DNA of 64,000 nucleotides. It comes from JBALVT01 sp036960305 (GTDB lineage: Bacteria; Pseudomonadota; Gammaproteobacteria; Pseudomonadales; Halieaceae). Made by a program: the position numbers and the translations under genes. The stretch's first letter is position 1; the number at the start of each line of letters is the position of its first letter. The notes under the pieces were generated by a model. It was not told where the DNA came from. It ran no database searches and was given only the letters and a program-made list of their open reading frames with translations. The stretch lies in NCBI GenBank assembly GCA_036960305.1, contig JBALWA010000018.1, positions 9,023 through 73,022 on the forward strand. Reading direction: 5' to 3'. Below are positions 42,956-52,437 of this stretch, in pieces.

Positions 42956-45900
42956 ATGAGCGCAGGCCTGTATAGACCTGAAGAGTTCCGCGACAATTGC
43001 GGCTTCGGATTGATTGCCCACACCTCGGGTGACGCCAGTCACCGTTTGCTGCAGACGGCTATAGAATCCCTGACCTGTATGACCCATCGTGGGGGCATTG
43101 CCGCCGATGGCAAGACCGGGGATGGCTGTGGCTTATTGATGCAAATGCCTGTGCAATTCATGCGGAACCTGGCCAATGAGAGTTTCGGTGTCGAACTGGC
43201 GGATAACTTTGGTGTCGGTCAAGTCTTCCTGAGCCGGGACAGTGACAAAGCTGCTGCGGGGCGCGAGGCGCTGGAAACTGCGCTGTCTGAACAGAGTCTC
43301 GCGGTGCTGGGTTGGCGCACCGTGCCCACCGATAGCTCCGTCTGTGGCGATATTGCACTGGATACGCTGCCTGTTATCGAGCAGGTGTTTATCGATGCCA
43401 GCGGTATATCTGGCGAAGAACTGACCACCAAGCTCTTTGTCGCCAGGCGCCGTGCTGAGATTGCGACGGAGAATGACGAAGAATTCTATATCTGTAGTTT
43501 ATCGGGGCGGGTCATTTCCTATAAAGGCCTGGTCATGCCGGTGGACTTACCGCTGTTTTACACTGATTTGGCCGACCCGCGCCTGGAAACAGCCATTTGC
43601 GTATTCCACCAGCGTTTTTCCACTAACACCATGCCGAAGTGGCCCCTGGCTCAGCCTTTTCGTCTGCTGGCCCACAATGGTGAGATCAATACCATTGATG
43701 GCAATCGCAATTGGGCAGAGGCTCGTACGGCGAAATTCGAGACTGAAAAGCTACCTAACATCCGGGATATTGCGCCGCTGGTAAATCGCACGGGCTCAGA
43801 TTCCTCCAGCTTGGACAATATGCTGGAGCTGTTGCTTACAGGGGGGGTGGATATGCCGCGTGCCCTGCGCATGCTGATCCCCCCAGCCTGGCAAAATATC
43901 GAGTCAATTGACCCTGATCTCAAGGCGTTCTACGAGTACCACTCCATGCATATGGAGCCCTGGGATGGTCCGGCCGGCGTCGTATTGACCGACGGCCGCT
44001 ACGCTGTCTGCCTGCTGGACCGGAATGGCCTGCGGCCTGCGCGCTGGGTAAAAACCAAGGACGGGTTTCTCACCGTTGCTTCGGAGATAGGTACCTATGC
44101 CTACAAACCAGAGGATGTCGTTGCCAAGGGTCGCGTTGGGCCAGGCCAAATCTTGGTCGTCGATACCCATACGGGTGAGTTGTTACACACTGCAGATATC
44201 GATAACCGTCTGAAGTCCCGGTTTCCCTATAAACAGTGGCTGCGAGAGAATTCACAGCGTATTGAAGGGACATTTGGTGGGGAAGAAACGCCGGGCATAG
44301 AGCCAGAAAAACTCGATGCTTACATGAAAATGTTCCAGGTCAGCTTTGAGGAGCGTGACCAGGTATTGAGGCCTTTGGCGGAATCCGGCAATGAGGCGGT
44401 CGGCTCTATGGGGGATGACACGCCCATGGCCGTGCTCTCTCGAAAAGAGCGTTCCCTCTACGATTATTTCAGGCAGAAATTTGCCCAGGTGACCAATCCG
44501 CCGATTGACCCACTCCGGGAGACCATCGTGATGTCTCTTGAAACGGACCTGGGGAGAGAGAAAAATATATTTGAAGAGGGGCCGGCGCATGCTGACCGGG
44601 TTACTCTTACCTCGCCATTATTATCCCAGGCTAAATTCAACACCCTGCTACAGCTGCAGCGTCCCGGTTTCGTTATCAAGGATATCGACTGTTGCTATGA
44701 TCCGGCCGAGAAGGACCTTAAGCAGGCTCTCTCTGAGTTAGTCGCTCATGCAGAGGAATCTGTGCGGAATGGCTCTACCATCCTGATTTTGTCGGACCGC
44801 TCAATCGATAAAGCGCGCCTGCCTGTTCACAGCCTTTTGGCGACGGGGGCGGTTCACCATCGCCTGATTAAAAGTGGACTGCGCTGCGACACCAATATTG
44901 TGGTGGAGTCCGCCAGTGCGCGGGACTCTCACCAGGTCGCCTGTCTGCTGGGTTTTGGTGCCACCGCTATTTATCCCTATCTGGCATACAGCGTCCTGGA
45001 AGAATTAATTCGCAATGGTGAGATACTCGGCGAACCCAGTGGATCGTACAAAAATTATCGTAAAGGTATTAACAAGGGCCTGCTGAAAATCATGTCGAAA
45101 ATGGGCATTTCAGCGGTGAGTTCTTACCGCGGAGCCCAGTTATTCGAAGCGGTAGGCCTGGCAAGCGAAGTTGTCGACGAGTCTTTCTGCGGCGTCGCCT
45201 CGCGCATCCAGGGTGCCGGATTCGAAGAGTTGGAACTGGATCAAAAAGCGCTGGCGCAACGGGCCTGGTCTTATCGTAAAACCCTGGACCAGGGGGGGCT
45301 GCTCAAATATGTCCATGGTCAGGAGTATCACGCCTTCAATCCCGACGTGGTAACGACCTTGCAAGAGGCGGTCGCCACGGGAGATTACACGGTATACAAG
45401 CGGTATGCCAAATTGGTTAATGAGCGGCCGGTAACCACGATCCGTGATTTGCTGGGCCCTGTGCTGGCAGAAAATGCGCTGCCCCTTGATGAGGTGGAGC
45501 CGGTAGAGAGTATCCTGCCCCGGTTTGATTCCGCCGGTATGTCCCTGGGGGCCTTGAGTCCGGAGGCACACCAGGCTTTGGCGGCCGCAATGAATCGCAT
45601 GGGTGCCCGTTCCAACTCCGGTGAAGGCGGTGAAGATCCTGAGCGTTTTGGCACGGAGCGGATCTCGAAAATAAAGCAGATTGCCTCTGGTCGTTTCGGG
45701 GTTACTCCGCATTATCTGGTTAATGCGGAAGTGCTGCAGATAAAAGTGGCGCAGGGCGCGAAGCCGGGCGAGGGCGGACAGCTCCCGGGCGGCAAGGTGA
45801 ATGACCTGATTGCCAGGCTGCGTTTTTCCGTTCCCGGTGTGACACTCATATCGCCGCCGCCACACCATGATATTTACTCGATTGAAGATCTGGCCCAGCT

Positions 45901-47398
45901 GATTTTTGATCTTAAGCAGGTTAATCCCAAGGCCCTGGTATCCGTTAAATTGGTATCCGAGCCCGGTGTCGGCACGATTGCCGCGGGGGTTGCCAAGGCC
46001 TATGCAGATCTTATTACCATCAGTGGGTATGACGGCGGTACTGCCGCCAGCCCGCTGACGTCAATTCGCTATGCCGGTTCTCCCTGGGAGTTGGGTCTGG
46101 CTGAAGTGCAGCAAACGTTGCGAGGCAATAATCTGCGCGGCAAGATTCGTCTGCAAACGGATGGTGGATTGAAAACCGGACTGGATGTCATCAAGGCGGC
46201 CATACTGGGCGCTGAGAGCTTTGGTTTTGGCACGGGGCCGATGGTGGCGCTGGGTTGTAAGTACCTGCGTATATGCCATCTGAATAACTGTGCTACGGGT
46301 GTCGCCACCCAAAATCAGAAATTGCGGGACGATCACTTCAACGGCACCGTGGAGATGGTAATCAATTTCTTCACCTTTATCGCTCTGGAAACTCGGGAGT
46401 GGCTGGCGCGCCTGGGTGTTAGCTCTATCGAGGAACTGATCGGACGCACCGACTTACTCGAGCTTCTGCCGGGTGAAACCAGTAAGCAACAAAAGCTGGA
46501 TCTGGGCCCGATTTTATACAAGCACCCGGACGCTGAGGGCCAGCCTGAATTTTGTGAAGTTGCGGCTAACGATCCCTTTGATGAGGGGGCGACAGCGGAG
46601 GCTATGGTTGCAGCTACAATGCCGGCCATAGAATCCTGTAGCGGTGGCGAGTTCGAATTTACCGTGAACAACTGCGACCGCTCTATCGGTGCGCGCATGT
46701 CCGGTGAAATTGCGCAGCGCCACGGTAATACTGGCATGGAGTCCAACCCTATTGTTCTGCGTCTGCAGGGCACGGCCGGTCAGAGCTTTGGCGTTTGGAA
46801 CGCCGGGGGTCTGCACATGTACCTGGAGGGAGATTCAAACGACTACGTCGGCAAGGGCATGGCCGGTGGCAAATTGGTCGTTTACCCACCTCGGGTCAGT
46901 GAGTTCAAATCCCAGCATACGGCGATTATTGGTAACACCTGTTTGTACGGTGCAACAGGTGGCCGCCTGTTTGCAGCGGGTGTCGCGGGCGAACGTTTTG
47001 CTGTTCGCAACAGCGGTAGCCACGCTGTCGTCGAAGGCGCCGGGGATCATTGCTGCGAGTATATGACAGGAGGCAGCGTGACGGTTCTCGGGCCTACAGG
47101 TGTCAACTTCGGAGCGGGTATGACCGGTGGTTTTGCCTATGTGCTGGATCAGGACAGGCGGTTCATTGATAGGTATAACAGTGAGTTGGTGGAAATTCAT
47201 CGGGTGAGCTCGGAGTATATGGAGCCCTACCGGTACCATTTGCGCTCAAATATTGAAGAGTTTACGCGTGAGACGGGCTCAGAATGGGGTGCGTATTTGC
47301 TGGGCCACTTTGAGGATTACGTCGGTAAATTCTGGTTGGTGAAACCCAAGGCTGCTGATCTTGATCGCCTCCTGTCGCGTTTACGCGATACCGACTAG
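42956..47398 (+). CDS. gltB: Glutamate synthase (NADPH) large subunit
   Basis: Transfers the amide nitrogen of glutamine to 2-oxoglutarate, giving two glutamates; the GOGAT half of ammonia assimilation. The protein has 1480 residues. A class II glutaminase domain begins with Cys15 (DNCGFGLIAH), so a short 14-residue propeptide must be removed to expose the nucleophile. A central domain, the FMN-binding synthase domain (SGEGGEDPERFGT, GQLPGGKVND, ISPPPHHDIYSIEDL), cysteines for the 3Fe-4S cluster (CRYL-like CKYLRICHLNNC), and the C-terminal glycine-rich beta helix (GGRLFAAGVAGERFAVRNSG) follow. gltD comes 30 bases later. Confidence 0.98.
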   Translation: MSAGLYRPEEFRDNCGFGLIAHTSGDASHRLLQTAIESLTCMTHRGGIAADGKTGDGCGLLMQMPVQFMRNLANESFGVELADNFGVGQVFLSRDSDKAAAGREALETALSEQSLAVLGWRTVPTDSSVCGDIALDTLPVIEQVFIDASGISGEELTTKLFVARRRAEIATENDEEFYICSLSGRVISYKGLVMPVDLPLFYTDLADPRLETAICVFHQRFSTNTMPKWPLAQPFRLLAHNGEINTIDGNRNWAEARTAKFETEKLPNIRDIAPLVNRTGSDSSSLDNMLELLLTGGVDMPRALRMLIPPAWQNIESIDPDLKAFYEYHSMHMEPWDGPAGVVLTDGRYAVCLLDRNGLRPARWVKTKDGFLTVASEIGTYAYKPEDVVAKGRVGPGQILVVDTHTGELLHTADIDNRLKSRFPYKQWLRENSQRIEGTFGGEETPGIEPEKLDAYMKMFQVSFEERDQVLRPLAESGNEAVGSMGDDTPMAVLSRKERSLYDYFRQKFAQVTNPPIDPLRETIVMSLETDLGREKNIFEEGPAHADRVTLTSPLLSQAKFNTLLQLQRPGFVIKDIDCCYDPAEKDLKQALSELVAHAEESVRNGSTILILSDRSIDKARLPVHSLLATGAVHHRLIKSGLRCDTNIVVESASARDSHQVACLLGFGATAIYPYLAYSVLEELIRNGEILGEPSGSYKNYRKGINKGLLKIMSKMGISAVSSYRGAQLFEAVGLASEVVDESFCGVASRIQGAGFEELELDQKALAQRAWSYRKTLDQGGLLKYVHGQEYHAFNPDVVTTLQEAVATGDYTVYKRYAKLVNERPVTTIRDLLGPVLAENALPLDEVEPVESILPRFDSAGMSLGALSPEAHQALAAAMNRMGARSNSGEGGEDPERFGTERISKIKQIASGRFGVTPHYLVNAEVLQIKVAQGAKPGEGGQLPGGKVNDLIARLRFSVPGVTLISPPPHHDIYSIEDLAQLIFDLKQVNPKALVSVKLVSEPGVGTIAAGVAKAYADLITISGYDGGTAASPLTSIRYAGSPWELGLAEVQQTLRGNNLRGKIRLQTDGGLKTGLDVIKAAILGAESFGFGTGPMVALGCKYLRICHLNNCATGVATQNQKLRDDHFNGTVEMVINFFTFIALETREWLARLGVSSIEELIGRTDLLELLPGETSKQQKLDLGPILYKHPDAEGQPEFCEVAANDPFDEGATAEAMVAATMPAIESCSGGEFEFTVNNCDRSIGARMSGEIAQRHGNTGMESNPIVLRLQGTAGQSFGVWNAGGLHMYLEGDSNDYVGKGMAGGKLVVYPPRVSEFKSQHTAIIGNTCLYGATGGRLFAAGVAGERFAVRNSGSHAVVEGAGDHCCEYMTGGSVTVLGPTGVNFGAGMTGGFAYVLDQDRRFIDRYNSELVEIHRVSSEYMEPYRYHLRSNIEEFTRETGSEWGAYLLGHFEDYVGKFWLVKPKAADLDRLLSRLRDTD

Positions 47399-47427
47399 AT
47401 GGATAGGCCGAATAGGCAGGAATTACT

Positions 47428-48849
47428 ATGACCAAGCGTTTATCGAACGACTTTCAGTTTATTGATGTTGGCCGGCATGATCCGGACAAGAAGGCTCTGC
47501 AGTCGCGTACAACAGAGTACGTTGAAATATACGAGCCTTACAGTTCCAACCAGGTAGAGGGTCAGGCCCACCGCTGCCTGGAGTGTGGCAACCCCTATTG
47601 TGAATGGAAGTGTCCGGTACACAATTTCATTCCCAATTGGCTGAAGCTGGTGACCGAGGGGAACTTGTTCGAGGCAGCGGAACTCAGTCATCAAACCAAT
47701 ACCCTGCCCGAAGTCTGTGGTCGGGTCTGTCCCCAGGATCGTCTTTGTGAGGGTGCTTGTACCCTCAATGATGGTTTTGGTGCTGTGACCATTGGGGCTT
47801 CCGAAAAGTACATTACCGATACCGCACTGGCGATGGGTTGGCGTCCGGATATGTCGGGCGTCATCGCCACGGGTAAGAAGGTGGCGATTATCGGCGCCGG
47901 TCCAGCGGGACTGGGCTGTGCCGATGTGTTGGCCCGCTCCGGGGTCGAGCCTGTCGTTTTCGACCGCTATCCGGAAATTGGCGGCCTGCTGACCTTCGGT
48001 ATTCCCGAGTTTAAGCTGGAAAAGGAAGTGATGGTACGGCGTCGGGAAGTCTTTGAAGGTATGGGCATAGAGTTTCGCCTGAACACCGAGGTTGGAACTG
48101 ACATCAGTTTGAGCGAACTGCTCGAACAGTACGATGCAGTTTTTATCGGCATGGGCACCTACAAATATATGCGCGGTAACTTTCCTGGAGAGAATTTGCC
48201 CGGTGTGTATGAGGCACTGCCCTACCTGGTGGGGAATGTTAACCACAACCTTGGGTTCGAACAGCCCTCTGACGATTACGTTAATCTCAAGGGCAAGCGG
48301 GTGGTTGTACTCGGTGGTGGCGATACCGCAATGGACTGTGTGCGCACCGCGGTACGCCAACAGGCAGAGCTTGTGATTTGTGCTTACCGTCGCGACGAAG
48401 AAAATATGCCCGGTTCCCGGAAAGAGGTCAAGAATGCCCGCGAAGAGGGCATAGAATTTCTGTACAATCGCCAACCTGTAGAGATCGTAGAGTATTTTGG
48501 TCAGGCCTGTGGTGTGAAAATGATCCAGACAGAGCTGGGCGAAGCGGATGAAGGCGGTCGGCGCCGCCCCCAGGCAATACCGGGCAGTGAGGAGGTTTTG
48601 GAAGCCGATGCGATCATCGTGGCCTTTGGTTTTCAGCCTGACCCGCCGGAGTGGCTGGGAGCAGCCGATGTGCAGACGAATGACTGGGACGGCGTAATTG
48701 CCGAAGAGGAACAGACCTATAAATTCCAGACAAGCAACCCCAAAATCTTTGCTGGTGGCGATATGGTTCGCGGATCTGATTTGGTGGTTACTGCGATCTG
48801 GGAGGGCCGGCAGGCGGCCGAGGGAATTCTCGATTACCTGGAGGTGTAA
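47428..48849 (+). CDS. gltD: Glutamate synthase (NADPH) small subunit
   Basis: A 473-residue FAD/NADPH oxidoreductase that passes electrons to GltB. Cysteines 50, 53, 58 and 62, and a second group (CGRVCP, CEGAC), ligate the two [4Fe-4S] clusters. FAD-binding GAGPAGLGCADVLARSG lies near residue 155 and NADPH-binding GGGDTAMDCVRTAVR near 295. The C-terminal IFAGGDMVRGSDLVVTAIWEGRQAA motif is typical. AGGCAGGA precedes the ATG. Long antisense open frames cover this gene but have no coding support. Confidence 0.98.
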   Translation: MTKRLSNDFQFIDVGRHDPDKKALQSRTTEYVEIYEPYSSNQVEGQAHRCLECGNPYCEWKCPVHNFIPNWLKLVTEGNLFEAAELSHQTNTLPEVCGRVCPQDRLCEGACTLNDGFGAVTIGASEKYITDTALAMGWRPDMSGVIATGKKVAIIGAGPAGLGCADVLARSGVEPVVFDRYPEIGGLLTFGIPEFKLEKEVMVRRREVFEGMGIEFRLNTEVGTDISLSELLEQYDAVFIGMGTYKYMRGNFPGENLPGVYEALPYLVGNVNHNLGFEQPSDDYVNLKGKRVVVLGGGDTAMDCVRTAVRQQAELVICAYRRDEENMPGSRKEVKNAREEGIEFLYNRQPVEIVEYFGQACGVKMIQTELGEADEGGRRRPQAIPGSEEVLEADAIIVAFGFQPDPPEWLGAADVQTNDWDGVIAEEEQTYKFQTSNPKIFAGGDMVRGSDLVVTAIWEGRQAAEGILDYLEV

Positions 48850-48929
48850 ATTCAACACCTGCAAGAGAAGTAATGTAATTCACTGCGTTCCCTGTGTTTA
48901 GGGTACTTACATAAAGAGACGGTTTATAG

Positions 48930-50003
48930 ATGACTGAACTGAAGAATGATCGATTTTTACGTGCGCTGATGCGTCAACCGGTCGACAGAACGCCGGTATG
49001 GATGATGCGCCAGGCGGGACGCTATTTACCTGAGTACCGGGCGACGCGTCAGCAGGCGGGCTCCTTTCTTGATCTGTGCAAGAACACGGAACTGGCATGT
49101 GAGGTCACCATGCAGCCCCTGCGTCGCTACCCCATGGATGCGGCCATTCTTTTTTCGGATATTCTCACGATTCCTGATGCGCTGGGTCTGGGCTTGTATT
49201 TTGAAGAGGGCGAGGGTCCGCGTTTTAAAAAAACCGTACGCTCCGAGCAGGATTTAGCGGCCCTGAACAGCTTTAAGGCGGACGATGATCTGTCCTATGT
49301 GATGGACGCGGTCAGTGCTATCCGTCAGGAATTGAATGGCCAGGTGCCGCTGATTGGTTTTTCAGGGAGCCCATGGACGTTGGCGACCTATATGGTCGAA
49401 GGGGGCTCCTCCAAAGACTTCCGCCATGTTAAAACGATGGCCTATGATCAGCCGGAATTGATGCACGCCTTGCTCACGCTGTTGGCAGATGCCGTGGCGG
49501 ACTATCTCTGTGCCCAGGTGCGTGCTGGGGCGCAGGTTTTGCAAATTTTCGATACCTGGGGAGGTTCCCTGAGCGCGGCGGCCTATAAGGAATTTTCGCT
49601 CAAGTATATGCAGCGGATTATCTCCCGTTTGCCCACCGAGGCGGATGGCCGACGGGTCCCTGTTATTGTTTTCACCAAAAATGGCGGGCAGTGGCTGTCC
49701 TCCATCGCTGAGTGCGGGGCCGCAGCTGTCGGTATCGATTGGACGACTGAGATCGGCAGTGCCAAGGCCCAGATTGGTGATCGTGTGGCACTGCAGGGAA
49801 ATATGGACCCTACGATGCTATTTGCCTCGCCTGCACGCATCAGGGAAGAAGTCGCCACCATCCTGGCAGGCTTTGGGCATGGCGGTGGTCACGTATTTAA
49901 CCTCGGCCATGGCATCACCCCTGGCGTGAACCCGGATCATGTGACGGCATTTGTCGATGCTGTCCAGGAATTATCACCCCAGTATCACCAGTCCAACGGA
50001 TGA
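48930..50003 (+). CDS. hemE: Uroporphyrinogen decarboxylase HemE
   Basis: Decarboxylates the four acetate side chains of uroporphyrinogen III in haem synthesis. The protein has 357 residues (TIM barrel). Substrate-site signatures: PVWMMRQAGRYLPEYR near residue 22, FSDILTIPDALGL, GFSGSPWTLATYMVEGG, and QGNMDPTMLFA with FNLGHGITP near the end. The gene lies 80 bases after gltD and could be read from its own promoter. It converges on cysE. Confidence 0.98.
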   Translation: MTELKNDRFLRALMRQPVDRTPVWMMRQAGRYLPEYRATRQQAGSFLDLCKNTELACEVTMQPLRRYPMDAAILFSDILTIPDALGLGLYFEEGEGPRFKKTVRSEQDLAALNSFKADDDLSYVMDAVSAIRQELNGQVPLIGFSGSPWTLATYMVEGGSSKDFRHVKTMAYDQPELMHALLTLLADAVADYLCAQVRAGAQVLQIFDTWGGSLSAAAYKEFSLKYMQRIISRLPTEADGRRVPVIVFTKNGGQWLSSIAECGAAAVGIDWTTEIGSAKAQIGDRVALQGNMDPTMLFASPARIREEVATILAGFGHGGGHVFNLGHGITPGVNPDHVTAFVDAVQELSPQYHQSNG

Positions 50004-50013
50004 TATAAGCTTG

Positions 50014-50042
50014 CCCGGCTGCAATAGCCGGGGCAGTGCCCC
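50014..50042. terminator. Candidate hairpins between convergent hemE and cysE
   Basis: CCCGGCT-GCAAT-AGCCGGG (50014-50032) and an overlapping GGGGC-AGT-GCCCC (50030-50042) are mutually exclusive GC-rich stems in the 50-base convergent gap. No T-run follows on either strand, so termination by the intrinsic route is uncertain. Confidence 0.35.
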
Positions 50043-50053
50043 GGAGCTGCTAG

Positions 50054-50869
50054 CTAACTGACTTTCTTTGCGGTGTCCTCATCGCAACAAAAATCGTGTT
50101 CCATTTCCAGGGCTGGCACGTCGGAGGTGGGATGGCCGACTATTTTTGCCGGTACGCCAGCGACCGTGGTATGGGCCGGAACATCTTCCAATACCACACT
50201 GCCAGCGCCAACCTTGGCGCCGGTGCCGACCTTGATGTTACCTAAAATTTTGGCACCGGCACTGATGAGTACGCCGTCGGCTATTTTTGGGTGGCGATCG
50301 CCTTCATCCTTGCCGGTGCCCCCCAGGGTGACCGCTTGCAAAATAGAGACATTGTTACCCACCGTGGCTGTTTCGCCTATGACCAGGCCGGTGGCGTGGT
50401 CCAGCATGATACCGCAGCCCAATTTTGCAGCGGGGTGGATATCAACCCCGAACTCCGAGGACACTCGATTCTGGAAAAACAGCGCCAGTGATTTGCGGCC
50501 CTGTTGCCATAGCCAGTGTCCTACCCTGTGACTTTGCAGGGCATGAAACCCTTTGAAGTAGAGGAAGGGCACCGACAATTCGTTACAGGCGGAGTCCCGG
50601 GCTTCAACGGCCAGCAGGTCGGCGCGAATAGCACGCGGTATACAGGGGTCGTGTTTGAAAGCGTCGAGAATCACTTCCCGCAGTAACAGCGCTGAAACAG
50701 TGGCGCTATCCAGCTGACTGGCGAGGTGAAAGCTCAGGGCCCGCTCCAGTTTTGCATGGTTCAGAATGGTGGCGTGCAAAAAACTCGCGAGTATGGGTTC
50801 ATTCGCGGCCTTTTGCTCTGTTTCCTTGCGTATTCGGTCCCAGACTACGTCTGGATGTTTTTTGGTCAT
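50054..50869 (-). CDS. cysE: Serine O-acetyltransferase CysE
   Basis: Acetylates serine with acetyl-CoA, the committed step to cysteine. The protein has 271 residues (E. coli 273). The helical N-terminal region (WDRIRKETEQKAANEPILASFLHATIL) precedes a left-handed beta-helix of hexapeptide repeats with DIHPAAKLGCGIMLDHATGLVIGETA and VTLGGTGKDEGDRHPKI. ATG 50869 has GAGG seven bases upstream and matches the family N-terminus; the longer open frame does not. It lies downstream of the TrmB-like gene on the same strand. Confidence 0.96.
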   Translation of the reverse strand: MTKKHPDVVWDRIRKETEQKAANEPILASFLHATILNHAKLERALSFHLASQLDSATVSALLLREVILDAFKHDPCIPRAIRADLLAVEARDSACNELSVPFLYFKGFHALQSHRVGHWLWQQGRKSLALFFQNRVSSEFGVDIHPAAKLGCGIMLDHATGLVIGETATVGNNVSILQAVTLGGTGKDEGDRHPKIADGVLISAGAKILGNIKVGTGAKVGAGSVVLEDVPAHTTVAGVPAKIVGHPTSDVPALEMEHDFCCDEDTAKKVS

Positions 50870-50919
50870 GTTTCTACCTCGTTTGAGACTGCGAACTGTA
50901 GCTGATAAAAGGCTATCAG

Positions 50920-51585
50920 TCACGACACGCGATTCAGGGGTTTACTGAGAAAGCGCCACAGTCCATGGCCGCTGGCCTGGTATTTCTGTTCGAACAATGT
51001 GATGGGCTGCTCGGGTTCCACCTGTTGCACCCGTCCACGCTGACCCGCCAGATGCATGGCGACACCAAACTCCTCAACATAGATTTGCCAATTGGAGCGT
51101 AACTCCACTATTCCACCGAGTTGAAGCAAGTAGCGAAAGGCGGGATGGCCATGAATTCTGCGTTGCAGGTGTTTGGCTTTTGGCCAGGGGTTGGGGTACA
51201 GCAGGTAGTGGTAGTCCGGCTTAATCCGGGCCTGTAATAGCAGCTGCCAGATATCTTCACACTCAGCTTGCAGCAGAATCGTGTTTCCGCGGCCATGGTG
51301 AGGGTGCTTTGCGAGACGGTGGGCGGATTTATCAATGCCGACTATCAGGTGGTCCGGGTGGCGCTGTGCGAGTGCGGCTGTGCTGTGTCCGGTGCCGCAA
51401 AATGAATCCAGGACCAGAGGGCGTGGTGCTACCGTCAGGCGCTCCAGCAGTAGGTTAAACGCCTGCTGATTGTGGCTGGCAACGGGTTTGCGGTACGCGT
51501 TGGCCAGATGCCGCTGGATCAGTTCCGGCAATTTCGGATGAGCGTGCAACTGCGTGCTACTGACTGGGGTAGAATCGGCTTGCAA
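50920..51585 (-). CDS. TrmB-family methyltransferase-like protein
   Basis: A 221-residue SAM-dependent methyltransferase resembling tRNA (guanine-N7) methyltransferase TrmB. The catalytic-region motif YPNPWPKAKHLQRRIHGHPAF parallels the FPDPWPKKRHHKRR motif of TrmB. The C-terminal FEQKYQASGHGLWRFL parallels the family ending. SAM motif I is LDSFCGTGHS rather than the usual E-I-G-x-G-x-G. It may be a paralogue rather than the housekeeping TrmB, which cannot be decided from this window. The start appears to be TTG 51585 with AGGAG 11 bases upstream. It lies 50 bases ahead of cysE in the same direction. Confidence 0.75.
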   Translation of the reverse strand: MQADSTPVSSTQLHAHPKLPELIQRHLANAYRKPVASHNQQAFNLLLERLTVAPRPLVLDSFCGTGHSTAALAQRHPDHLIVGIDKSAHRLAKHPHHGRGNTILLQAECEDIWQLLLQARIKPDYHYLLYPNPWPKAKHLQRRIHGHPAFRYLLQLGGIVELRSNWQIYVEEFGVAMHLAGQRGRVQQVEPEQPITLFEQKYQASGHGLWRFLSKPLNRVS

Positions 51586-51704
51586 AACCGGGGGACTCCT
51601 GTAAAAGTGGCTGCGAATCTTCGCTGGTTATTGATGGTAATCAGTGCCGGGACATTGCGAAAGTCCCATAATCTTATTATTTAACTTCTACAGATCTTTT
51701 ATCT

Positions 51705-52430
51705 ATGCGCAAGGACCTCCGGCCCTACTGGCTGAAAAAGTTTTATCTAAATTACAGGCGCTGGTACGCCGAGTACTTCCTGAAGCCGGAATGCGAATAT
51801 CTGGGGCCATTTCATACGATTATGAAGCCGCGGTATGTGCATATCTCCGGGCCCAATATCCGCATTGGGCGCTCTTTTACCGCCGTGGGTGAGCCGATGC
51901 ACCGGGTGGAAATCGGCGTGTGGGGGCGCAGCCCCGGGCTGGGGCGTATAGAGATTGGCGAGTGTGTGCTTATGAGCCCGGGGTCGCGACTCAGTGCCAG
52001 TGATGAAATCGTTATCGGTGACGGTGTGATGATGGCGAACGGTGTGTATATTACCGATTCTGACTGGCACACGATCTATGACAGAACCGAGCGGGATGAG
52101 CGGGTTACGCCGGTGCATATTGGAAAAAACGTATGGCTTGGCGACCACGCCACGGTGCTAAAAGGCGTCACGGTTGGCGAGAACAGTGTGATAGCTGCCC
52201 GTGCCGTGGTGACCCGTGATGTGCCCGCCAATGTTGTGGTGGCAGGTAATCCGGCTAAAGTGGTAAAGGAGCTGGACCTGGAGCGCGGCTTTAAAACGCG
52301 TATGGACTACTTCTCTGACCCGGCAGGCATGGAGCGATTCTTTGATGCGATCGACCGGGAAGTATTGGAGGGGAATAGTTTCTGGCGGTGGCTGTGGGCC
52401 GTGATTCGGCCCACATACACTGAGTCCTGA
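51705..52430 (+). CDS. Hexapeptide-repeat acyltransferase (maltose/galactoside acetyltransferase type)
   Basis: A 241-residue protein with a left-handed beta-helix of hexapeptide repeats (~70-190: IEIGECVLMSPGSRLSASDEIVIGDGVMM). The catalytic-type loop ITDSDWHTIYDR and the coil end IGKNVWLGDHATVLKGVTVGENSVIAARAVVTRDVPANVVVAGNPAKVV fit O-acetyltransferases of the LacA/MaaT group. A basic N-terminus (RKDLRPYWLKKFYLNYRRWY) and a C-terminal aromatic tail may contact the membrane; this is inference. The acceptor is unknown. It converges on srkA with a seven-base gap. Confidence 0.85.
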   Translation: MRKDLRPYWLKKFYLNYRRWYAEYFLKPECEYLGPFHTIMKPRYVHISGPNIRIGRSFTAVGEPMHRVEIGVWGRSPGLGRIEIGECVLMSPGSRLSASDEIVIGDGVMMANGVYITDSDWHTIYDRTERDERVTPVHIGKNVWLGDHATVLKGVTVGENSVIAARAVVTRDVPANVVVAGNPAKVVKELDLERGFKTRMDYFSDPAGMERFFDAIDREVLEGNSFWRWLWAVIRPTYTES

Positions 52431-52437
52431 TGCTGTC

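Noticed and set aside
47440..48864. A 474-codon minus-strand open frame covering nearly all of gltD
   Set aside because: It is exactly antisense to an unmistakable full-length gltD, has no recognisable protein features and is explained by the codon composition of gltD.
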